A DNA stretch of 26,078 bases. Source: Chara braunii (taxonomy: Eukaryota > Streptophyta > Charophyceae > Charales > Characeae). The stretch spans positions 624,314 through 650,391 of the forward strand of contig BFEA01000554.1 in assembly GCA_003427395.1 (NCBI GenBank), read 5' to 3'. The position numbers and the translations under genes are program-made. Positions 1 to 6,680 of this stretch are shown here, piece after piece (the first letter of the stretch is position 1; each line of letters starts with the position of its first letter). The notes beneath the pieces were generated by a model. That model made no database searches and was not told the DNA's origin. It worked only from the letters and a program-made list of their open reading frames with translations.

Positions 1-58
<58 letters not shown>
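1..58. repeat. (GA)n microsatellite at window edge
   Basis: The first 58 bases are an uninterrupted GA dinucleotide run, and the window begins inside it. Similar GA runs occur near 15480 and 20823, so GA microsatellites are common in this genome. A contig break at such a run is likely. Confidence 0.95.
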
Positions 59-61
<3 letters not shown>

Positions 62-692
62 GCAAGTTGCCTACTCCATGCAGCACGAGGAGCGAAAGCG
101 AAGGCAAAGGCAAAGGCCTTGATCGACCAATTTACTGTTGTTGCCGTACATTTTCCAAGTACTAGGCGATGCTGTACTAGACACAGCACCCTCAAATTTA
201 ATGTTCTAGCGAGTGCAGTGAAATCGATCATTGTCATTGGAAAATAGAAAACAAGATTTTGATCTGTCCTTACGCTTACTGAAGTAGGCAGTTTGATCGA
301 TCAGTTGAACATTGGACGACTCGGAACCTTTCCACCCTCAACCGACCCGCAAGAAACGAACGGCTGGCCCAAGTGGAAGCGCAAGTGGAAGAAGTGGAAG
401 TCACACAGGAAGAAGAAGAAGAGAAGAAGAAGAAGAAGAAGGAGAAGAAGTCACTGGTCAGTTTTGGACAAGCCAAACTATTGCCCAATGTCCGCCAATT
501 TTCCATGATCATAGAATGATAAACATTCTAAAGTCGCATGTAGCCAAGCGGAGCTGAGCCCAGCGGGATCGATGGAGGAGCGCTCAGCTGAGCCCGTGGA
601 ACCCTGCCAAGCTGAGCTGATAGGAGCCGAGACGAGCCCAGGGGAGCAACGTCAGAGCTCAGCCGCGCAGGAGAGTGAGCCTCCCCGGGGCT
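59..692. other. Unassigned stretch, no gene recognised
   Basis: No coding region is recognised here. A purine-rich AAG/AGG stretch lies at about 409-450 and creates meaningless Arg/Glu-rich or Ser/Phe-rich frames. From about 550 to 650 the motif GCTGAGC recurs in GC-rich sequence. Nothing else is identified. Confidence 0.5.
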
Positions 693-779
693 AGGTCCCA
701 CTTGCACAAATTAAGAGATATTGACCGTCCATAGCGAAGATCAACGGCCAAAATCTCCTAATCTGCGCAAGTGGGACCT
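693..779. mobile_element. MITE-like element, family C (87 bp)
   Basis: The sequence starts with AGGTCCCACTTGC and ends with its exact reverse complement GCAAGTGGGACCT, a perfect 13-bp terminal inverted repeat. The inner part is also partly self-complementary (TTAAGAGAT near the left, ATCTCCTAAT near the right). A second copy in the opposite orientation lies at 14598-14674 and shares the core TTGATCTTC plus a GACCGT-type motif. It has no coding capacity. A target duplication is not clear. Confidence 0.65.
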
Positions 780-1077
780 TGCCCCCGGCCGGGCCGAGTG
801 GGATCGCAATGGACCATAACAGAGAAAGCGAATGGGACAGTAAGGGCATCCCCACACCATTCTCGAAATGTGCAAAATGAGAACGAACTTCCCGCTAGAA
901 CATGGGCAGATGCCCCCGCCACAATTTTGTCTTTTGCACAAAGCGAGAGTGGTATGGCGGGGCGAGGTCCAACTCACCGTAGATCCTGCGGGATATCTGT
1001 ATCTGTATCCCGATCGCCACGTCCTGCCGCCCAAGTGACGGGAAAGGCTATGGACCACAGATCGACTATCTATTTGC

Positions 1078-1286
1078 GGACTCCTAAACCGCCGGTACAC
1101 GGCCCGAGGCCTTGCTGAACAAGTTTCGTGGCCTACTCCGAAAATTTGGCGCCTGGGCCCTACCCGAGCACAATGGCTGCGGGCGCCAGCCAAAAGAGGA
1201 AAAAAGTGTGCCCTTGCTGGTTTGGCAACCCTTGGCGCGCAGTGAAGAGCTTCCAGGGTGGGGTGTACTGGTGGTCTAAAGAGTCC
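1078..1286. mobile_element. MITE-like element, family A, copy 1 (about 209 bp)
   Basis: The ends are inverted repeats: GGACTCCTAAACCGCCGGTA on the left and TACTGGTGGTCTAAAGAGTC on the right, differing at a few positions. The inner segment near 1171-1204 (ATGGCTG, GGCGCCAGCC, then A-rich) recurs in reverse orientation at about 20146-20190 and in direct orientation near 22580-22615. The three therefore belong to one family. No ORF is credible. The right end flows into the tandem array that follows. Confidence 0.65.
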
Positions 1287-1640
1287 CAGGGGGGCCTACA
1301 GATGCCAAAAACTGCTCCTTGGGGAGGCCCGAGTATAGTGGTGGTCTAAGGAGTTCCAGGGTGTACTGGTGGTCTAAGGAGTCCGAATGGGCTGGTGGTC
1401 TAAGGAATCCCAGCGGGCCCTACAGACGCCAAAAACTGCTTCCTGGGGAGGGCCGGGTGTACTGGTCATCTAAGGAGACCCAGGGTGTACTGGTGGTCTA
1501 AGGAGTCCCAGCGGGCCCTGCAGATGCCGAAAACTGCTCCTTGGGGAGGCCCGGGTGTACCGGTGGTCTAAGGAGTCCCAGTGGGCCCTACAGATGACAA
1601 AAACTGCTCCCTGGGCCTTACCCGATCACCACTTCGTGCC
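1257..1640. repeat. Tandem array of MITE-end-like units, left part
   Basis: The motif GTACTGGTGGTCTAAGGAGT, or close variants, occurs about seven times. Some copies are followed by a longer spacer (GGGCCCTACAGATGCC, AAAACTGCTCC, GGGGAGGCCCG) and some are almost back to back. The last unit is cut at 1640 by the retrotransposon and resumes at 14383. Confidence 0.75.
1637..1640. other. Target-site duplication TGCC, left copy
   Basis: TGCC sits directly outside the left LTR edge. The same four bases follow the right LTR edge at 14379-14382. Joining the flanks with one TGCC gives CTTCG-TGCC-CGTCTT. This matches the uninterrupted neighbouring array unit near 14477-14491, which reads CTTCC-TGCC-GGTCTT. 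Confidence 0.85.
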
Positions 1641-2421
1641 TGTGACACCCCAACCTCACACCCGGCGCGCCTTCCTGATCGGAGTGAGATGTGGGCCTGG
1701 AAGTGCGAAAAGGGGTGTGCCAAGGATTTTTGGAAAGTGGGGGTGGAGTCCCAGGTCGGAACTGAGATCACCGGTGGCAAGGTTCAGGGGCATAGATGCA
1801 ATAGAGCAATGGAAAATTTACGGGCGCGGGCTTGCACGCTGGTTGTGCNGGGCCGTCCGANCCTGACGNGATCGCCAGTTCTGGGGAGCCTGTCGAGGCG
1901 GTCCTTGGAGCCCACGCCTTCGGGGCCNGCCACGTGTCGTGGGTTGGTGGGAACTATGCNTAGGTGNCGAGGCNTCGGGGGTTCGGGTATGGGCANGCNG
2001 CCTGCAGCTTCTGCACGGNGTGGAGGGCCAATANGGTGCTATGGAATTCCACGGTACTACTGTAAGCTGATGATAGGGGANGAGGAGGTGGTATGGTGGG
2101 AAATTAGTGGCNATAAGGACGAAGCCGGGGGTTATGAAATACTGCNTGTTGTACGTGTTTGGGTAGTCGGGTCCCNNCGGGTCTCTTCGTACGNCGAGAT
2201 GGAATTCCCTAGCGNANAATCTATCGTTTTCTGTGAGGCAGGGGAACACCGGGTTCCTCAAACTTCCNCGTAATCGGAGTTGCTCNTCTTCCCANATTTC
2301 CCGGTACCCNAAATANGACTCGTAATCCTCGGAATTCCAAGNTACGTNNGAACTCCGCGAGATCGTCATTCTTTCATCACTCACGCCTTGGGGGATAAGT
2401 TAATCGGGGANATCACCGCTN

Positions 2422-2469
2422 GTAAGTGCGTAAGAGAGATGCGAACAAGTCGCACTTACGCGCACTTAC
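2422..2469. repeat. Hairpin and 10-bp tandem repeat inside the LTR
   Basis: GTAAGTGCG at 2422-2430 is complementary to CGCACTTAC at 2451-2459 and again at 2461-2469. CGCACTTACG is repeated in tandem. The same structure is present in the other LTR near 12729-12776. It could form a stem-loop in DNA or RNA. No role can be assigned. Confidence 0.5.
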
Positions 2470-2910
2470 GCGTGATGGGTAACCCNATCCCGATTGACAT
2501 CGACTCCTACTTCAGNGAGGGGCTGGCTGCGCNCGTTAGCCAAGACGCGATTGGCGAGTCCNAGTGGTATGGACACATGNAAGNCGCGCTCCNTCCGGAT
2601 CGCACTTGCATGTGCCCATATGGTACATCGGATGGTGCGCTCCAGACTCCCCGTAAGGTACGACAAGCCAACACACTCTATTGATCACGCCAACATGCAA
2701 TCCCCATTTTCATTCATCATGTACGAGGGTTNGCAGGAAACGATNANAAACGAAAGGCGAGGGTGCGCGAANCATCCATACATCATTTGCAAAAGAGGAT
2801 TCCGGAGAAGGAAAGAAAAAGGAGAAAACATCGATGAAGAACCAAATTGAACAACAGGACGAGTATATGGCCGCAAAGACAAGGGCGAATTGCCCGTAAT
2901 CGACACCAAA

Positions 2911-2920
2911 ATTTATATAC
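2911..2920 (-). promoter_or_regulatory. Candidate TATA box in LTR, and upstream alternative
   Basis: On the minus strand, which is the coding strand of the element, this reads GTATATAAAT. It lies about 1.15 kb from the LTR start. A second candidate, CTATAAATT, lies at 3263-3271. Both are repeated in the other LTR, at 13218-13227 and 13570-13578. Either could position transcription of the element RNA. The choice is not supported by anything else visible. Confidence 0.35.
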
Positions 2921-2977
2921 ACAGATAAAAAAGGAACGAAAAGAAAAGCGCAAATTCATGTCCATCCTCAACCTCGA

Positions 2978-3008
<31 letters not shown>

Positions 3009-4065
3009 GATGCCGACAGTCCGTCGTCGCGCACCAACACATGAAGCCGTCACCCCGCTTGGTCCTCCTGCGCCCGTCAGGTTCGCTCCACGCCCACAGT
3101 CCGTCGTGGCCCGCGTCAACCCCGCGCATTTGGCACCAGCTCGTCGGGTCGCCCGACTCCCACTTCACTCACCTCTTACTGCGCTCGTGTGCCGACCCTC
3201 TCGATCGCGCAACCCCCGAGCTTCCAGCAACTGTTAAGAGAGCAAGTTAATCGCGCAGCCGGAATTTATAGCGTGCATGCATGCGCGAAGAACACGGAAT
3301 TACAAGGACGTAGATAGATGGGGGAAAGGGAGTGCTTACGCTTGCATGGTCGGGCCGCGGCGTGGGGGACGTACNCAACTCCNNGCATCGATCCGAACAT
3401 GCAAACGCGGCTACCCAGATAGGGAGGGGAGAGAGGAAGAAATGAGGCGGGAAGAATAAGGAGCAAGAAACAGAAAGATACAGTTACAAAAGTGTGCGCC
3501 CAAAATTACAGTTGCAAAAGGATTAAGGCGCCAATCAATCAAGGTCCTGGCGCAGCAGCAAGAAAGAGCGCGCGAACACGCAAAGCAGCGCCCCAGAAAA
3601 ACAGAAATTCCAAAATTCCTAAATTCCTAGCTAGCCTTTCGATATTATGAAAAGGTCCGAAAAGAAAATCAAAATTTCGAAGGCCGTATGGCTCCGACCA
3701 AAGATTCGAAAAGAAAATTAAAAAAGGAAATTCAAAAAGGGACACCGAAATTCCCGCGCGATGTCTACGCGCCCAAAAGTCCGACAAAACAAAATTAAAA
3801 GAAGGGAAACGAAAGAAAAAAAGCGACGTCAATGTTTATTAATCGCGCACTTGGCGCGCACTCCGCATCCATCCGACCAAGTTTCACCCCCCTTTTCCCC
3901 GTGCATTCCCGAATTGTCCCCAACTGTCATCAGGGGCTCGTGCGAGAACGAAGAAACAACGAAGAAAGCAAGGACACACATGCAATTTTTCCATCAAACC
4001 GTCCAATCGAGGTGGGATCCCGCTTAGCACTTCGCGCCGAAAGTCGCACATTACAGAAGCTAGTT

Positions 4066-4081
4066 CGTCACATATGTGACG
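4066..4081. other. Palindrome at the internal/3' LTR junction
   Basis: CGTCACATATGTGACG is a perfect 16-bp palindrome spanning the LTR edge at 4072/4073. The last internal bases before the LTR thus mirror the LTR tip. A purine-rich polypurine tract, expected directly before a 3' LTR, is not seen here. The nearest purine run on the minus strand is at about 4166-4176. Confidence 0.7.
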
Positions 4082-4238
4082 CCTAGGGGGTTCCAAAGAT
4101 AAGCAAGGTCCTGCTTGCTATCTGACGTGTCGCTCATCTTTGATTGATTGGCCGTGGATGGTTGATCTTTTTTTCTGCCGCATACCGTGCGAACGAGTGT
4201 GGAAGTCATGCTGCGCGGCAGTGGTATCCTGGTTGTCG

Positions 4239-4889
4239 TCACTCGTGGGGAAGAGGAAAAGGAAGACGATAGGCAAGCGGAGGTGTTGATGGGGGATGAG
4301 TCGGGATAGGCGGGAAGAAGCGTTCCAGCTCATCGTCCGTTTCCGGAAGGCTCCGATGATGGACGATTCTATGGAAGCGGGGAAATCGACGGCCAGTAGT
4401 GGGGAGAAAAGCGAGGTAGTCGGGATAGAGAGTGGTGAAGTTTCTAAGAAGCGCCGCGCGAAAGGGATCCCAGTCGGCGCATGCGGGGATTAACCCCGTG
4501 ATGAGGCAATAAACCTCTACGGCGTTGATACAAAGCCATCCAATGCTGAAAAGAAGTACATGTAGAGGGAACTCAGGGGAAGCACGCCGGGAGGATGAGT
4601 GGGGATGGACTGTGACAGAGAGACGGATGGAGAAGTAGTGACGGAAAGTGTCGCGGGGGAAGGGATTGTGGGGGAAGACGGCGGGGCGGGTGAGCTGGCG
4701 CAGGGTGAGGAAGTCATGGGGGCGGAGAGAGAGAGCCCGAGGACGAAGACCGATCGGCCTCATCTCGACGTGCTCGAAGTGCGGGACGGGTCGCGAGGGA
4801 GAGGGAGGCGGAGGGGGAGCGGCTTCGTCGTCGGCGTCGCGGTGGGGAAGGAGGCCGGCGAGCGGACGACCCAACCATCTGGGCCACAT
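4239..4889 (-). CDS. ORF3 segment 4, distal end (unknown function)
   Basis: An open frame of 216 codons ends 166 bp before the 3' LTR. It overlaps the acidic segment frame by about 175 bp in another frame, so its true start may not be the ATG at 4889. The first 40 residues are Pro-rich. A hydrophobic stretch follows (LLFSIGWLCINAVEVYCLIT, roughly residues 112-131) and could be a membrane segment or a buried helix. Next come a WDPFRAALLRNF motif and a Pro-rich tail. No family is recognised. The position matches the env-like or extra ORF of some plant Ty3/gypsy lineages, but no signal peptide or fusion motif is evident, so no env function is claimed. Confidence 0.45.
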   Translation of the reverse strand: MWPRWLGRPLAGLLPHRDADDEAAPPPPPSPSRPVPHFEHVEMRPIGLRPRALSLRPHDFLTLRQLTRPAVFPHNPFPRDTFRHYFSIRLSVTVHPHSSSRRASPEFPLHVLLFSIGWLCINAVEVYCLITGLIPACADWDPFRAALLRNFTTLYPDYLAFLPTTGRRFPRFHRIVHHRSLPETDDELERFFPPIPTHPPSTPPLAYRLPFPLPHE

Positions 4890-5622
4890 GGTTGTCGTCT
4901 GGCTGAGGTGGCTCCGGGTCGAGCGTTGGATCGTTGCTGATCAGAAGATCAGCAACCGGTGCAATTTCTAGCTGGGGATCCTCGTCGGCGTGCTCCTCGT
5001 CGTTGTCGTCACCGCTCCCTAGCTCGCTGTCTTCTTCTTCTGCTTCCTCCTCGTTCTCCGTTTGCAGGAGCTCGTCTTCGTCTCCTTCTCGTTGTTGTGT
5101 CGGCTCTCCTTCGTCTTCGTTCAGATTCTCCTCCTCTTCCTCCGAACTTTCTTCCGCGAGCTCCTCGCGGATTATCTCCTCCAATTCGTCCTCGTACGGC
5201 AGTCTGTAGAAAGCGGGATCCACGATGTCGCGCGGATCCAAATAATCCAGCCGTGAAGGCGGAATTCTCGATGGGAAGCCCTCCGCGCAAGCTGACCACT
5301 GAAGATACGGCGACAGCGTGCGCGAGGTGACGTGGGGCACCAAGCGCGGGTCGACCTGGGAGACAATGCTGACGTCAAGATCGTCAGCCAGTTGCGCAAT
5401 CGGGACCGTAAGCTCCTGGGTGAGAAGCCTCCGACAGCCTGGACGCACTGCCCCGAATAGAAAACCGAGAAGGTCCCCCTCTACTTCCGTCCGCCACGCC
5501 TGAATCAAAAGGAGCTCCAATCGCTCAGACCGCGGATAATTTCTCTCGTCCCTCGTCACGCCACCCGTACTTCCGCCAAACACAGTGAGAGTTCGATGAA
5601 GTCTCTGCGCCACGCGTCCCAC
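4714..5622 (-). CDS. ORF3 segment 3, acidic low-complexity region
   Basis: An open frame of 302 codons. Residues from about 20 to 130 look like ordinary globular sequence (for example ERLELLLIQAWRTEVEGDLL). They are followed by a strongly acidic stretch of roughly 100 residues rich in Glu and Asp. The last 60 residues are Arg/Ser-rich and may be out of frame, because the next segment is open in a different frame over the same bases. No family is recognised. A Glu/Asp-rich linker suggests a disordered, nucleic-acid-mimicking or chromatin-contacting region, but that is speculation. The first in-frame ATG at 5622 overlaps the end of the preceding segment, so the real connection is probably a frameshift. 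Confidence 0.5.
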   Translation of the reverse strand: MGRVAQRLHRTLTVFGGSTGGVTRDERNYPRSERLELLLIQAWRTEVEGDLLGFLFGAVRPGCRRLLTQELTVPIAQLADDLDVSIVSQVDPRLVPHVTSRTLSPYLQWSACAEGFPSRIPPSRLDYLDPRDIVDPAFYRLPYEDELEEIIREELAEESSEEEEENLNEDEGEPTQQREGDEDELLQTENEEEAEEEDSELGSGDDNDEEHADEDPQLEIAPVADLLISNDPTLDPEPPQPDDNHVAQMVGSSARRPPSPPRRRRRSRSPSASLSLATRPALRARRDEADRSSSSGSLSPPP

Positions 5623-5750
5623 TGAGAGGGATCGAGGAGGGGAACAACCAGAGGATTTATGCAGAAGGAGAGGCGGGGATGAAGGTCAGACTGCCAAAAG
5701 GTGGGGAAGGAAGAAGGAAGCTCGAAAGTAGAGATCGGGAAGGAGCTCAT
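5556..5750 (-). CDS. ORF3 segment 2 (short)
   Basis: A frame of 64 codons whose ATG at 5750 overlaps the TGA of the previous segment as ATGA. It contains LSFCINPLVVPLLDPSQWDA followed by WRRDF. This resembles the CIN...WDPFR arrangement in segment 4, which hints at a repeated motif. The next segment overlaps it in another frame by about 67 bp. The likely reading is one ORF3 broken by frame changes. A chain of separate small proteins is less likely. Confidence 0.4.
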   Translation of the reverse strand: MSSFPISTFELPSSFPTFWQSDLHPRLSFCINPLVVPLLDPSQWDAWRRDFIELSLCLAEVRVA

Positions 5751-6223
5751 CGGGGATGGAAGGGGTTGAGAGGGGGTAATTGCGTCGGCGGGTCATGCCG
5801 ATCCAGCCGAAGGCCGTTGTATTCGATCGCTCGGATTGGTGTGATCACGTCCCCTTGGTGTGCCAGGAGGTGGGTCCACTCGTTCTGAAGATTGTGCACC
5901 CACAGAAGCAACGCCGCCTTGATTCTCGTGTGTCGGCAGGGGGGGATCGCCGTGAGATCTCCACTGAAATTAACCACCACCGTTATCCGGCCGACGCCCG
6001 CAGATGCTCGCTGTCGCAACCCGACAGCTTCGGCCAATATGATCGCGTCAGCCCTTCCGTCGACGTGGATCTCTGCTGCCGCGTAGACGCCCTTCGAGCA
6101 AAAGAATTGCGCAAGCCGTTGAAGGTCCGGACTAAGACGAGGATGATGCACCTGCCGCAGTGTCAAATTCCCACGTGCTACCAACGCTTCTTCACTTAGA
6201 GCTCTCTCCTCCATAAAGCTCAT
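5747..6223 (-). CDS. ORF3 segment 1, start of extra 3' ORF
   Basis: A frame of 158 codons. Its ATG at 6221-6223 overlaps the terminal TGA of pol (6220-6222) as ATGA, an arrangement suited to stop-and-reinitiate translation. The sequence is non-repetitive and globular in appearance, with mixed hydrophobic and charged residues (for example GRADAIILAEAVGLRQR and GRITVVVNFSGDL). No known domain is recognised. It ends at 5747, where the next segment starts in another frame with the same ATGA overlap. Confidence 0.55.
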   Translation of the reverse strand: MSFMEERALSEEALVARGNLTLRQVHHPRLSPDLQRLAQFFCSKGVYAAAEIHVDGRADAIILAEAVGLRQRASAGVGRITVVVNFSGDLTAIPPCRHTRIKAALLLWVHNLQNEWTHLLAHQGDVITPIRAIEYNGLRLDRHDPPTQLPPLNPFHPR

Positions 6224-6591
6224 GGCGACGGCGAGGGTGACGACGTATCTGACAGAGATTGAGAAGGAGAAGGAGATGTAGAGGAGATAGAGTCGTCGTC
6301 GGGAGAGGTTGATGGAGAAGGAGACGGAACAGAGGGAAGAAGATGGAGATAGGACACGTGGCGTGTGATCGGGCGAGCCGATCGACTGCCGGAAACCTCG
6401 GGAGCGAGGCGCACGGTGTCCACGCCGTTGGGTCCGAGTTCAATCACTCGATACTGTCCGAAGAATCGTGGCGCTAGTTTACCCTGGCGCGCACATTTCC
6501 TTACCTGCACGATGTCCCCTAACTTATACTGGGTCCTGGGACCCGCATTCCCGTTCCGGGCCTCGTAACTCCGGACCTGTCGGCNGCACAT
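6220..6591 (-). CDS. Integrase C-terminal part with GPY/F-like module
   Basis: This frame carries the integrase tail: YKLGDIVQVRKC, then GKLAPRFFGQYRVIE, the Ty3/gypsy GPY/F module, then a stretch ending in a Ser/Pro-rich tail of about 35 residues. It is out of frame with the upstream integrase only because of the 95-bp duplication at 6491-6680. The offset of the two frames is exactly what a 95-base insertion would cause. No chromodomain follows. The stop overlaps the ORF3 start. Confidence 0.85.
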   Translation of the reverse strand: MCXRQVRSYEARNGNAGPRTQYKLGDIVQVRKCARQGKLAPRFFGQYRVIELGPNGVDTVRLAPEVSGSRSARPITRHVSYLHLLPSVPSPSPSTSPDDDSISSTSPSPSQSLSDTSSPSPSP

Positions 6592-6680
6592 TTCCTTACC
6601 TGCACGATGTCCCCTAACTTATACTGGGTCCTGGGACCCGCATTCCCGTTCCGGGCCTCGTAACTCCGGACCTGTCGGCC
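6491..6680. repeat. 95-bp tandem duplication with N at the joint
   Basis: The segment starting GCACATTTCCTTACC at 6491 recurs starting at 6586. The base between the copies, at 6585, is N. The copies appear identical. Because 95 is not a multiple of three, it breaks the integrase frame. The pattern matches two overlapping contig ends placed side by side without merging. Confidence 0.9.

Larger units (their letters stand above)
1641..4072 (-). repeat. 3' LTR of the Ty3/gypsy element (2432 bp)
   Basis: This segment is repeated directly at 11971-14378. On the plus strand it begins TGTGACACCCC and ends GTTCGTCACA, so the LTR has a 6-bp terminal inverted repeat of the usual TG...CA form. From 1664 to about 3550 it shows no base difference from the other LTR outside N positions, and most single Ns fall at the same relative sites in both. 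From 3551 to 4072 the two copies differ by about 16 substitutions and one 1-bp indel. A CT microsatellite lies at about 2980-3008. Confidence 0.95.

Noticed and set aside
1257-1600. CRISPR-like array
   Set aside because: The repeats are imperfect, unevenly spaced, and related to the neighbouring MITE ends in a eukaryotic context.
2280-2850. Open frames inside both LTRs (also 12587-13157)
   Set aside because: They contain many unknown residues at Ns, have no domain, and are identical in the two LTRs because the sequence is duplicated.
4239-4889. Envelope protein of a plant retrovirus-like element
   Set aside because: One hydrophobic stretch is not enough. No signal peptide, cleavage site or fusion motif is visible.
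4599-5330. Plus-strand ORFs opposite ORF3
   Set aside because: Shadows of the acidic and Ser/Arg-rich coding strand. Composition is explained by the reverse complement.
6220-6450. Chromodomain after the integrase
   Set aside because: After the GPY/F-like module only a short linker and a Ser/Pro-rich tail follow. There is no chromodomain-like aromatic pattern.
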